Of a DNA stretch of 64,000 nucleotides, positions 1 through 8,246 are shown piece by piece. Numbering within the stretch: the stretch's first letter is position 1; each line of letters opens with the position of its first letter. Origin of the DNA: Levilactobacillus parabrevis ATCC 53295 (GTDB lineage Bacteria; Bacillota; Bacilli; Lactobacillales; Lactobacillaceae); contig NZ_AZCZ01000009.1 of NCBI RefSeq assembly GCF_001434055.1, positions 1 through 64,000 on the forward strand, in the 5' to 3' direction. The position numbers were made by a program, and so were the translations under genes. Under the pieces are notes generated by a model that searched no databases, was not told the DNA's origin, and saw only the letters and a list, made by a program, of their open reading frames with translations.

Positions 1-1062
1 CGACTGATTCCAGCTGAAGACGGTCGAGGTAAGCGTGACGGGTGTATTTTTCGTTAAGAGGACCTGAATCTCAGGGAAAAGCGCGCCATCGGAAATGCCG
101 ATCATGAAGCGTAGAATTCCCAGCATCCAGACGCTGGTTACGAAGCCTTGTGGGAAATACATGAGCGTGGCAAAGATGTAGCCGAAGATCAAGACTTTCC
201 CAGACCCGTGGTGGTCGCCGTAACGGCCGAGTCGCGGGGCGGCAATGATGTTGGAGATTCCGGGCAGCGCGGCGATGATGCCGGCGACCACGGTGATGGG
301 CCCCACGTTGTGCATGAGCTCCTTGACGTAGAGGCTGATGATCGGCGAGATGGAGGTGTTGCCGAACTGAACGAACATGGTCGAGCAGAGCAATACGATG
401 ATTAATTTAAGGTTGGGTACCATGGCCAAACGGCTGTGACGCTGAGTCTGCTTGGGTTGCTGCGGCACTGGCTTGAAGTCTTCCTTGACCAGTACCCAGC
501 TCAGAACAAAAGTAATCAGGAGCAGGCTGGCCGTCACGAAGAAAGTCATGCGAATGGAGAAAATCTGTGCCAGCACACCCCCGATGATGGGGCCCAGCAG
601 ATTGCCGCTGGTTCCTCCGGTCGTGAGGGTGCTGAGCGCGGCCCCGGAGTATTTCCGCGGCGTCTGAGCGGCAATCAGTGCTTGGGCGTTGGGGATGTAG
701 CCGGCGAAGATGCCTTGCAGGGAGCGCAGGGCGACCAGCTGCCAGACGTTGGTGGCCAAGCCCATGAGGCCCATGGCCACGGCGATTCCCAGCGAGGTCC
801 GCAGCAACATGAGCTTGCGGCCTTTGCGGTCAGCAACCATACCCCAGAGGGGAGCAGCGATGGCCCCGACGAAGAAGTCGGCGGCGTAGACGAGCCCACT
901 GTACATGGTGACTTGGGCCTTGGTGTAGTTGCCCAGGCTACTAACATATAACGATAAAAATGGCATAATTTCACTGAAGGCCATGCCAACGATGAACGAA
1001 CAGAACCACAGAATGTGGAGGTTTCGCCGCCAAAGTTCATGGTCCGCATCAGTTTCACCCAC
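1..1062 (-). CDS. MdtG-like MFS multidrug exporter, partial (C-terminus beyond window)
   Basis: A DHA1-type major facilitator transporter, expected to be a proton-coupled drug exporter in the cytoplasmic membrane. The GTG start at 1062 follows AAGGAG by 10 nt. Translation gives 354 codons to the window edge without a stop, ending in STVFSWNQS, so about 55 residues of a 410-residue family are missing. The opening (LWRRNLHILWFCSF, GMAFSEIMPFLSLY) resembles E. coli MdtG, as does the cytoplasmic loop with the MFS motif A. It is a close tandem paralogue of the next gene, and the copy carries the same promoter type. The drug substrate cannot be told from sequence. The other long frame here (about 675-1064) is a shadow. 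Confidence 0.85.
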   Translation of the reverse strand, partial: MGETDADHELWRRNLHILWFCSFIVGMAFSEIMPFLSLYVSSLGNYTKAQVTMYSGLVYAADFFVGAIAAPLWGMVADRKGRKLMLLRTSLGIAVAMGLMGLATNVWQLVALRSLQGIFAGYIPNAQALIAAQTPRKYSGAALSTLTTGGTSGNLLGPIIGGVLAQIFSIRMTFFVTASLLLITFVLSWVLVKEDFKPVPQQPKQTQRHSRLAMVPNLKLIIVLLCSTMFVQFGNTSISPIISLYVKELMHNVGPITVVAGIIAALPGISNIIAAPRLGRYGDHHGSGKVLIFGYIFATLMYFPQGFVTSVWMLGILRFMIGISDGALFPEIQVLLTKNTPVTLTSTVFSWNQS

Positions 1063-1105
1063 AATGGGTCAGCTCCTTAACGCAAAAAGTTGCGAACATG
1101 TCATT

Positions 1106-1134
1106 AACATACCGCGCAAACTGCGAATGGTCAA
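1106..1134 (-). promoter_or_regulatory. Promoter of the first MFS gene
   Basis: Read on the minus strand: -35 TTGACC (1129-1134), 17-bp spacer, -10 TATGTT (1106-1111), about 40 nt before the GTG start. The same two hexamers at the same spacing precede the neighbouring paralogue (2580-2608), so the duplication seems to have included the promoter. Confidence 0.65.
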
Positions 1135-1194
1135 TGCATGTGGGCAACTTTTTTGCGCACGCACGGAATAGAGCAATTATCGCCAAGGAGCTAA

Positions 1195-1228
1195 TAAAAA
1201 ACGACCAGAGTTGGATTCTGATCGTTTT
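1195..1228 (-). terminator. Terminator of the second MFS gene
   Basis: On the minus strand a 10-bp stem (AACGATCAGA pairing with TCTGGTCGTT, one G-U) is followed by a run of T. It separates the two tandem exporter genes, so each is probably its own transcription unit. Confidence 0.7.
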
Positions 1229-1250
1229 GAGCGTCATTAATTTAAAAATT

Positions 1251-2486
1251 TTAGTCGTTGGCCACTTGGATCTGTGGTTTCCGGATTTCCGGCACTAGCC
1301 ACCAGACGAGCGCGAGATTAATTAGCATGAGCGCCGCGGTGGAAATGAAGACGGCGTTGTAGTTGAAGACCCCGGCGATCCAGCCGCCGAGTAACGACCC
1401 CATCATGTTCCCAATCGACTGGAAGGATTGGTTCCAACTGAAGACGGTCGAGGTCAGTTCGACCGGTGAGTTCTTGGTCAGTAGCGTCTGAATTTCGGGG
1501 AAGAGGGCACCATCGGAGATCCCGATCATGAACCGTAAGATCCCGAGCATCCACACACTGGTGACAAAGCCTTGCGGCACGTACATGACCGTCGCAAAGA
1601 TGTAGCCGAACAACAGGACTTTACCGGACCCATGCTGGTCCCCGTAACGGCCCAATCGTGGGGCGGCAATGATGTTGGAGATTCCCGGCAGGGCGGCAAT
1701 AATGCCGGCAACCACGGTGATGGGACCCACGTTATGCATGAGTTCCTTGACGTACAGACTAATAATAGGAGAAATTGAAATGTTCCCGAACTGAACGATC
1801 AGAGTCGAAGACAGTAAAACGAGAATCAACTTGGGGTTGGGAAAGGCCGCCAGCGGATTGTGGAGCCGCTTTTGGTTGGGGTCGCGAACGACCGGCTTGA
1901 ACTGTTCTTCCACAAAGATCCAACTCATGAAGAAGGTCAGTAAGAGCAGCCCACCAGTGATAAAGAAGGTCAGCCGAATTGAGAAAATTTGCGCCAAGAC
2001 CCCACCGATAACGGGTCCCAGTAACATCCCACTAGTGACCCCGGTCATTAAGGTGCTGAGGGAGGCCCCGGAATGTTTCCGCGGCGTCTGTGAAGCCACG
2101 AGGGCTTGAGCGTTGGAAATGAACCCGGCGAAGACCCCCTGTAAGGCACGCAGGGCAACTAACTGCCAAACGCTAGTGGCAAAGCCCATCAGGCTCATGG
2201 CCACCGCCATCCCGAGGGATGACCGCAGCAGCATTAATTTGCGTCCCTTGCGATCGGCCACCATGCCCCAGAGTGGGGAGGCAATTGCGCTGACAAAGAA
2301 GTCGGCGGCGTAGACGAGCCCACTATACATGGTGACCTGTGATTTGGTGTAATTACCCAAACTACTAATATATAACGATAAAAACGGCATGATCTCACTA
2401 AAAGCCATACCGGCTACGAACGTACAGAACCAGAGAACACGAAGATTACGGCGCCATGGCCCCTGTTCTCTTTCAGCCTCGTCCAA
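1251..2486 (-). CDS. MdtG-like MFS multidrug exporter
   Basis: Full-length 411-residue DHA1 family exporter with about 12 hydrophobic segments. Motif A between helices 2 and 3 reads GMVADRKGRK, and the following LRSSLGMAVAMSLMG and PRKHSGASLSTL stretches are as in E. coli MdtG (fosfomycin and deoxycholate export), which is the closest match I recall. Expected in the cytoplasmic membrane, driven by proton motive force. It has its own promoter at 2580-2608 and a terminator at 1195-1228. A tandem paralogue lies directly downstream. No local regulator gene adjoins the pair. Confidence 0.88.
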   Translation of the reverse strand: MDEAEREQGPWRRNLRVLWFCTFVAGMAFSEIMPFLSLYISSLGNYTKSQVTMYSGLVYAADFFVSAIASPLWGMVADRKGRKLMLLRSSLGMAVAMSLMGFATSVWQLVALRALQGVFAGFISNAQALVASQTPRKHSGASLSTLMTGVTSGMLLGPVIGGVLAQIFSIRLTFFITGGLLLLTFFMSWIFVEEQFKPVVRDPNQKRLHNPLAAFPNPKLILVLLSSTLIVQFGNISISPIISLYVKELMHNVGPITVVAGIIAALPGISNIIAAPRLGRYGDQHGSGKVLLFGYIFATVMYVPQGFVTSVWMLGILRFMIGISDGALFPEIQTLLTKNSPVELTSTVFSWNQSFQSIGNMMGSLLGGWIAGVFNYNAVFISTAALMLINLALVWWLVPEIRKPQIQVAND

Positions 2487-2525
2487 GATGAGTCAACTCC
2501 TCAGTATCTAGATTGATTGGTGAGA

Positions 2526-2538
2526 TTACCCTAGGTAA
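2526..2538. promoter_or_regulatory. Perfect dyad in MFS leader, possible operator
   Basis: TTACCCTAGGTAA is a perfect 5-bp inverted repeat around 3 bp, lying between the promoter and the start codon of the MFS gene. It could bind a repressor, but no cognate regulator is encoded nearby and a 13-bp dyad can arise by chance. Confidence 0.25.
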
Positions 2539-2579
2539 CGCAAACCAATCGACATTAAATTCTTGATGACAACCCCACT

Positions 2580-2608
2580 AACATACCCTCTTAGAGCCGA
2601 AAGGTCAA
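2580..2608 (-). promoter_or_regulatory. Promoter of the full-length MFS gene
   Basis: Minus strand: -35 TTGACC (2603-2608), 17-bp spacer, -10 TATGTT (2580-2585). This gives a leader of about 87 nt. Hexamers and spacing are identical to those of the tandem paralogue. Confidence 0.65.
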
Positions 2609-2739
2609 CGAAGGACGCTTATTTGTATGCGCTCGCAATGGTTTCGTACCATACGGTAGCCGGAATTTTAAAATATTTAGCCCCTGTCAGAAAGTTAGTC
2701 AAGAATTAGCAGTGACCTGGTGTGGGCGATGCTTTTACT

Positions 2740-2771
2740 AAAAAATCCCTCGTGCCGAAAGGGGCCGAGGA
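2740..2771 (-). terminator. Terminator of the Dyp peroxidase gene
   Basis: Minus strand CCTCG...CGAGG hairpin with a G/C-rich interior, followed by GATTTTTT. It lies about 80 nt beyond the Dyp stop codon. Confidence 0.65.
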
Positions 2772-2852
2772 AGATGCTTTGTGATTATTAGAGGATTGAA
2801 GAAAATAGAAACACGGCAGATCTTCTGGCCGCCGTAAGTGTCAGCTGTTCCC

Positions 2853-3809
2853 TCATTCGACTGGGAACAAGTCCCCTGCCGCAATGCGTTCTAGCAGCGG
2901 TCGGGAGGGGATAAAAAAGGTGTTACCGGTGATGGGGGTGCTGAAGTCGAGGAGTCGATCACTCTGGGTGAACATATTCTCCAGCATCCGCTGGGTCACC
3001 GTGAAGTGGCGGGCGTAACCAATGAAGTAGGTGCCGGCGATGCCTTCACCGGGCTTGGCATAGGGGACGTTCATGCGAACAATCTTGTGTTCGATGCCGT
3101 CCGTGTTGTCCTGAGAAGCCAGGTTGTGGGCGTTAGCCAGTTTTTCGTCATCGTCAAGTTCGCGATCGGTAAATTTGTGGCGGCCGATGGCTTTCTCCTG
3201 AGCTTCAGTGTGCAGGGCATTCCAGGCATCCATGTTGTGCGTATATTTTTGGGCAAAGGCGTAGGAGCCGTTGGCAAATTCCGGGTCCTCGTCGCCAATC
3301 AACGCATACTCTGCGGCGTCGTTGCCGGCTGGATTTTCCGTCCCGTCAATAAAGCCAATGATTGCTCGCCCTTCGAAGTAGCGGAAGCCGTGGGTCTCGT
3401 CGATCACGGTTGTCCAGTCACGTAAGAATTCCCGGGCTTGGTCCATGACTTCGAAGACAACGGCCATCTCTTTGGCCCGGACGTGCATGAACAAGTCGCC
3501 CGCGGTCGCTGGTGCCGTGTAACGGGGACCTTTGATCGGCGTAAAGTCGACGAGTTCTTTTGGCTGACTTGCTGTGGGAAAGAGGAGTCGCCAGGCCGTG
3601 GCGCCGAGACCAAAGGCGACTTTGAGTTGGGCGTCAGGGTAGCGAATAGCCATGCTGCGTTCGATAGCCGCGAGTCGATCGGCGAATTCAGCTAAGCCAT
3701 CGCGGTCTTTAGCGATATCTTCACGGTCGATTAAGTAAGTTGTGAATTGAATGTTTTCACCGGCATCGCGGTAGACATCTTGGGCGGCACTGGGATTAAT
3801 AATTGTCAT
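2853..3809 (-). CDS. Dyp-type heme peroxidase
   Basis: Cytoplasmic dye-decolourising-type peroxidase of the YfeX-like class, 318 residues, using H2O2 on organic substrates or porphyrins. The GXXDG motif is GFIDG at residues 152-156 (distal Asp 155, followed by TENP). A likely proximal heme His is His228 in the ANAHN segment, and the conserved arginine is Arg267 in FIGYARH. The start at 3809 was chosen because GAGGAGG sits 8-9 nt upstream; the frame stays open 60 codons further but with implausible sequence. No Tat signal is seen, so it acts inside the cell. It stands alone between terminators. The physiological substrate is unknown. Confidence 0.9.
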   Translation of the reverse strand: MTIINPSAAQDVYRDAGENIQFTTYLIDREDIAKDRDGLAEFADRLAAIERSMAIRYPDAQLKVAFGLGATAWRLLFPTASQPKELVDFTPIKGPRYTAPATAGDLFMHVRAKEMAVVFEVMDQAREFLRDWTTVIDETHGFRYFEGRAIIGFIDGTENPAGNDAAEYALIGDEDPEFANGSYAFAQKYTHNMDAWNALHTEAQEKAIGRHKFTDRELDDDEKLANAHNLASQDNTDGIEHKIVRMNVPYAKPGEGIAGTYFIGYARHFTVTQRMLENMFTQSDRLLDFSTPITGNTFFIPSRPLLERIAAGDLFPVE

Positions 3810-3920
3810 GGGGTCATCCTCCTCGTTGTAGTTGGTACGATCATCACAATCAGTATAGCAAGGATAACGAGAAAACCAGTCGGCGGGCCCTTGTGAAGTT
3901 TGGTGAAAGTTGACTGGCAT

Positions 3921-3956
3921 AAAAAACGAGTTCGGGGGAAATCCCGGACTCGTTTT
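3921..3956 (-). terminator. Terminator of the GT2-malY operon
   Basis: Minus strand: ACGAGTCCGGG pairs with CCCGAACTCGT (one mismatch) around a short loop, followed by TTTTTT. It lies about 70 nt after the malY-like stop codon. Confidence 0.75.
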
Positions 3957-4027
3957 GAACGTGTGTAATGTAGGTAAGCTATGCTTCACGTGATGGCGAG
4001 TTGACCGTAACCCGTCACCCGTTTACG

Positions 4028-5194
4028 TTACGCCTTTTGAAAATCCTTTACCCCAGCGACTAACCGATCCAAGCCATCTTGGAGTCGTTCAGCTGGGCAG
4101 GCGACGTTGATGCGCACGAAGTCGTGACCATCACCACCGTAGACGGCGCCGGCCGTAATGAAGAGGCCGGTGTTCTTGCGGATGAAGTCACACAGTGCCG
4201 TAGAGTCGGTGGTGACTTCGGTACAGTCGATCCACACGAGGTAGGTCGCGTGACCGGTGATGACGTGTAACTGTGGCAATTTCTTCGCAATCAGCTTGGT
4301 TAAGGCCTGCTTGTTCGCGGTAATCTGGGCGTTGAGTTCGTGAACCCATTCCGCACCAGTCGTGTAGGCTGCGATACTGCCGTCGATGGCGAAAGCGTTG
4401 GGTTCGGCTAGCTCGTCAGTGTTAATGCCGCGGTCCACGATATTCCGTAGGTTTTCGTTGGGGATGATCAACGTAGCGGCGTGGAGGGCGGCCACGTTGA
4501 AGGTCTTGCTAGGGGAAACGGCGGTAATGCTGTTGTTCGCGCAAACGTCGCCAGCGGCAGCAAATGGCGTGTAGCCGTAGCCCGTTTCGGTAATGTCGCC
4601 GTGGATTTCATCGGCAAAAACGACCACGTGATTGGCAGCGGCCAACTCCCCGATGCGCTTCAATTCGGCAGCCGTCCAGATTTTACCGACCGGATTGTGC
4701 GGATTGCAGAGGATCATCATCGTGGTGAGTGGTTCGGCCATCTTGGCAGCGAGGTCGTCCCAATCAATGGTGTACTGGCCATCGTGATATTGGAGGTCAC
4801 TTGAAAGGACATGGCGGCCGTTGTTAACGATTGAATTGTAAAAGATATTGTAGACCGGTGCCTGGATCAACACATTGTCACCCACGTGACTGACGCGGCG
4901 AACGGCGGATGAGATGGCCGGTACCACACCGGTTACGAAGCGCATCCAATCGGTGTTGGGTGCCCAGTTGTGTTCGGTCGCGTACCAGTGTTGAACCGCT
5001 TCAAAGTAAGCGTCAGGCACTTCTTCGTAACCGAAGATTCCAGTGTCAGCCTTACGTTTGATGGCATCGACGATTCCAGGTGCGGTCCGGAAGTCCATAT
5101 CCGCCACCCACATGGGGAGCTCATTTGCGGCCACGTCCCATTTGACGGAATTCGTGTGCCGACGGTCAATCATTTCTGAAAAATTATAACTCAT
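4028..5194 (-). CDS. malY: MalY/PatB-family PLP-dependent C-S lyase/aminotransferase
   Basis: Fold-type I PLP enzyme, 388 residues, the normal length for MalY/PatB cystathionine beta-lyases, which cleave C-S bonds in cystathionine or cysteine conjugates to give pyruvate, ammonia and a thiol. The opening FSEMIDRRHTNSVKWD is characteristic. CNPHNPVGK (about 163-171) and ADEIHGD (about 194-200) are the cofactor-pocket motifs, and SPSKTFN contains the Schiff-base lysine (Lys230). Its ATG overlaps the stop of the DUF3737 gene as TAATG, so the two are probably translationally coupled. It may supply sulfur or homocysteine metabolism. The exact substrate is not readable. Confidence 0.85.
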   Translation of the reverse strand: MSYNFSEMIDRRHTNSVKWDVAANELPMWVADMDFRTAPGIVDAIKRKADTGIFGYEEVPDAYFEAVQHWYATEHNWAPNTDWMRFVTGVVPAISSAVRRVSHVGDNVLIQAPVYNIFYNSIVNNGRHVLSSDLQYHDGQYTIDWDDLAAKMAEPLTTMMILCNPHNPVGKIWTAAELKRIGELAAANHVVVFADEIHGDITETGYGYTPFAAAGDVCANNSITAVSPSKTFNVAALHAATLIIPNENLRNIVDRGINTDELAEPNAFAIDGSIAAYTTGAEWVHELNAQITANKQALTKLIAKKLPQLHVITGHATYLVWIDCTEVTTDSTALCDFIRKNTGLFITAGAVYGGDGHDFVRINVACPAERLQDGLDRLVAGVKDFQKA

Positions 5195-6114
5195 TATGCG
5201 GAAGCCTCCTGAGTAGTTGAAATAATGGTCTGTGTCGGGTCAATGGCGGGGTCGTCAAAGATAACCTGGCCGATTGCCGGTGCTGTAATTTTACCATTAA
5301 TAGGGTTCTTCACGCTATCGATTGCCGTGTTGATGGTGGCATCGATGTCAGAACAGTACTCAAAGGAGAGGTCCGTATTGATCAGCGAACAGTTACGCAG
5401 GGTCAAGTGGTCAACGTAGCAGAGACCCTGATCACTTTCCAACCAACAATTGACGAAGGTAATATTCTTGGTGTTCCAGGCTAAATATTCGCCAATGATG
5501 GTGGAATCGTAAATCGTCACGTTGTCGCAGTTCCAGAAGGCGTCGTGGGTGATGAAGGTTGAGTTGTGGACCTCCACATTTTTACTGCCATCGAAGGCGT
5601 AGTTGCCGTTGATCGTTAGGTTATGGGCCACGACATTCTCGCTGTTCATGCCGAAGTAGTCGCCGGTTGCAGTGACGTTATCGAGCGTAATGTCTTGGCA
5701 CCACCAGAGTGTCTCGCCGGCGTTGGCGAAGGTTACATCATCTAAGTGGATGTCTTGTGCGTGCCGGAAGGTCTTGGTGGCCCGGACGACACTGTGCTTC
5801 ATGGTCAAGTCCTGGGTGTACCAGATGCCGGCGTGGGCGTCTGGCTGCCAAGTCGTATGGTCTAAGCTAGCGTGATTGGTGTACCACAGCGGGTACTTCC
5901 ATTTGAAGATGGTGTGGTCGATGGCAACGTTTTTGGCGTGTTTCAACGGCGATTCACCGTCGACAAAGGTACTATTTGTAATGTGGAGATCATGCCCTTG
6001 AAACAGAGCACGTTCGCCAGTTAAAGTTTGTTGGTTGATTTCTTTCAAGTTTTTGGCTCCTTTTAAAAATACGTTTGCTGGAATTTGAGTTCGTAAATTT
6101 ACCCATGGTTCCAT
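5194..6114 (-). CDS. DUF3737 family right-handed beta-helix protein
   Basis: 306-residue protein recognised as DUF3737. It is built of short repeats with the pattern (I/L)x(N/D)(C/S)xxxx, for example IYDSTIIGEYLAWNTKNITF and the segments around it, typical of a parallel beta-helix. No signal peptide or membrane segment is seen. The ATG at 6114 follows AAGG at about 8 nt. The gene begins 46 nt after the GT-C-like gene with no terminator between, and overlaps the malY start by one base. Function unknown; the coupling to a MalY-type lyase suggests they work together. A role in sugar or wall polymer binding is only a guess. Confidence 0.75.
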   Translation of the reverse strand: MEPWVNLRTQIPANVFLKGAKNLKEINQQTLTGERALFQGHDLHITNSTFVDGESPLKHAKNVAIDHTIFKWKYPLWYTNHASLDHTTWQPDAHAGIWYTQDLTMKHSVVRATKTFRHAQDIHLDDVTFANAGETLWWCQDITLDNVTATGDYFGMNSENVVAHNLTINGNYAFDGSKNVEVHNSTFITHDAFWNCDNVTIYDSTIIGEYLAWNTKNITFVNCWLESDQGLCYVDHLTLRNCSLINTDLSFEYCSDIDATINTAIDSVKNPINGKITAPAIGQVIFDDPAIDPTQTIISTTQEASA

Positions 6115-6160
6115 TCTAGTACCTTAGAGCCACTCGAAGGCAAGCCGTTTGGTAATTTTT

Positions 6161-8230
6161 TTAAATGTGGCGGCGATACCAGTAAAAACGGTCGATGATG
6201 ATCAGTCCGCCGAGCCAGAGTGTGCCAATAATCAGCCAGAGCTTGCTGGGCGTTAGGATGGGGCTCACGCTGCGTTGATCAATGAAGAAACGCAGGTACT
6301 GGTGAGGGTGCGTGGTGAGTGGCTGGGCCAACAGGGGATAGTTGGCGGGTGCCGTGACGATTTTTTGTGGGTCGTACCGAGTAGCCGTAAGGGTCAACGT
6401 GTAATGGCCGGCTGGTAGTGGGCGCGGCAGAGTTTGCGTTAAGCTGAGTGGCTTGCCCCGGGACTGCCAGGCCAACTTGCCGCTTGCTGTTCGCAGCGTA
6501 ACGTTGCCGGTAAAGGATTCGCCGTTGTTGATCAATACGTGATTGAAGGGCAACGGCGCCGTGAAGGGTTGCGTCAGTCGCTGATTTTGCTGAAGCCATA
6601 CTTTGTGATTCTGGTAGTAACGGCCTTCGTTTTGACTGACCACGCTGACCGGGTGACTACGAGATCGGGTGACCAAACCGTAGTTTTGCCAGGCACCGAT
6701 TCCTAAGGCTGCGGTGAACCCGATGGCTAGACCAAGAGGCAACCAACGTGAGCGTTGCGACCAGCGCAGGAGGTTCAGGGGTTGGCGGTAACCAGCAGCG
6801 GTACCAGCGATGAGTAACGGGAGTAGTGGCAGTGCGTAACGTTCCTCTGATTCCCAGAAGATCACGTGGAAACAAGCCATACCGATGATGAAGAGGCCGC
6901 CCAGAAGATAGCCCGTACTGAATTTGCGACGGCGAATCTGCTGAATACCCCAACCACAGTTGACAATGAGGAGGGCTAGGTAGTTCATCTGACACCAGTT
7001 GGCAAGTAGCCAGTCGATGGTGTTGCGATGCTGACGGTACCAGTTGGGTGCGCGATCATAGGCTGGGGAAATCTGAAAGCTATCAAAGGTGCCCGTTGCG
7101 AGAAATAGTTTGGCCTTGCGGTAGAGGTGGTGGATGATGCCGCTAGGGCCGAGCTGATGCAGGTAGTCTTTGAAGTTGGTCTTCGCCTGGGCCTGTTTAG
7201 CGGCGGCCGTGGGTTGGGCCATAATCCGGCCGACATCGTGGCAGTTGTATTGGCCGTAATATGCCGGATTCCAGCTCATGGCAATCCAACTGGTCGCGGG
7301 TAGCGCTTGGTCGGGATTAGACTGAAATCCAGCCGCCTGCTGGGCGGTTCGGTTACCGATTGTACCGCCGGCTAATAGTGCTAGCAGAAGAAGGGTAACC
7401 CAACTGCGCGTTAGGAAGGGGTGAGTCGTGGCGTTTGGCAGCAGCCAGAGTATCAGAATAGTGGCAATAATGAGGACGATGAAGTTGGCTTTTAATAGGT
7501 AGGTCGATGTTAGGATGATTCCAAGTCCCAGCGCACGAGGTACGGTCTGCCGCCAGTTGGTGGCCCGTAGAAGACCACGTACAAGGACGACAGCGAAGAG
7601 TCCCATGGGCAGGACATAAGTGTCATTATACGTGTTGAGGGCGTAGGCATACAGGGGGACCGTTCCTAAAATGATGCCTAAAAAGAGGTGACCACGAGCC
7701 GGATTCTTCTTGGTTAGGACGTACCAGACCGTGACCAGTCCGCAGTCGAGCCAGGCAAATTGAACGAGATTCAGCCAAACACCAGAACTAAAGCCCAGCC
7801 AGCGGCCGACCTTCAGGAGACCACTCAGGAGTATGGTGAAACTCACATTGTTAGAATAGGTGTAGAAGTAGCGGTTCCAGTGAGCACTCCCCTCTAATAG
7901 GGAAACGGCTTGTTGGTGGACGAAGTATAAATCGGCCCGCGGAGCAGAAATCCAATTGACAGCGACCCAAAGTTGAATGGCCAGTAAGAGGGCCCAGAGG
8001 CCGAGACTGAGATAGCGATGCTGATGTTTGCTGAGTCGATGGAACCAGCGGAAGGCCAGACCCACGCCGCCCAGGTAGATACCGGCACCCAGGATAATGA
8101 TGAGGGGTGAAAGCCAGTCGTGGTCGATCCGAAAAGTCACGGGTACCAGGCCAGCTAGGACGCCAGTCAATAGGAACATTAAACTGATGAGACCGCTGAG
8201 GCCAGTGGTGAGATGCTGCCGGATTGCCAT
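6161..8230 (-). CDS. Polytopic membrane protein, GT-C-type glycosyltransferase candidate
   Basis: 689 residues with about 11 hydrophobic helices in the first 500 residues, a roughly 150-residue extracytoplasmic domain (about 510-655) and one C-terminal helix. The first outer loop has an acidic SAPRADLYF segment, where GT-C enzymes carry their catalytic aspartate, and ESEERYALPLLPLL near residue 445 resembles the ERY-P motif of Dol-P/bactoprenol-dependent transferases. It starts 16 nt after the GT2 gene, the classic pairing in which GT2 loads a sugar on undecaprenyl phosphate and the polytopic partner transfers it to a wall or lipoteichoic polymer (CsbB/YfhO-like). No GtrA flippase is present between them. 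Family assignment is by topology and context. Confidence 0.6.
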   Translation of the reverse strand: MAIRQHLTTGLSGLISLMFLLTGVLAGLVPVTFRIDHDWLSPLIIILGAGIYLGGVGLAFRWFHRLSKHQHRYLSLGLWALLLAIQLWVAVNWISAPRADLYFVHQQAVSLLEGSAHWNRYFYTYSNNVSFTILLSGLLKVGRWLGFSSGVWLNLVQFAWLDCGLVTVWYVLTKKNPARGHLFLGIILGTVPLYAYALNTYNDTYVLPMGLFAVVLVRGLLRATNWRQTVPRALGLGIILTSTYLLKANFIVLIIATILILWLLPNATTHPFLTRSWVTLLLLALLAGGTIGNRTAQQAAGFQSNPDQALPATSWIAMSWNPAYYGQYNCHDVGRIMAQPTAAAKQAQAKTNFKDYLHQLGPSGIIHHLYRKAKLFLATGTFDSFQISPAYDRAPNWYRQHRNTIDWLLANWCQMNYLALLIVNCGWGIQQIRRRKFSTGYLLGGLFIIGMACFHVIFWESEERYALPLLPLLIAGTAAGYRQPLNLLRWSQRSRWLPLGLAIGFTAALGIGAWQNYGLVTRSRSHPVSVVSQNEGRYYQNHKVWLQQNQRLTQPFTAPLPFNHVLINNGESFTGNVTLRTASGKLAWQSRGKPLSLTQTLPRPLPAGHYTLTLTATRYDPQKIVTAPANYPLLAQPLTTHPHQYLRFFIDQRSVSPILTPSKLWLIIGTLWLGGLIIIDRFYWYRRHI

Positions 8231-8246
8231 AATAAGACTTCCTTAT

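Larger units (their letters stand above)
2487..2852. other. Gene-free stretch between MFS and Dyp peroxidase genes
   Basis: No coding sequence seen. On the minus strand it holds the Dyp terminator (2740-2771), a possible upstream promoter TTGACT-17-TAAATA (2674-2702), the MFS promoter (2580-2608) and a perfect dyad TTACC-cta-GGTAA (2526-2538) in the MFS leader that could be an operator. Confidence 0.5.

Noticed and set aside
675-1064. Open frame of 129 codons on the minus strand overlapping the first MFS gene
   Set aside because: Different frame from the MFS protein. The MFS frame starting at GTG 1062 gives a sequence aligning with the neighbouring paralogue, while this one gives a Pro/Ser/Trp-rich shadow.
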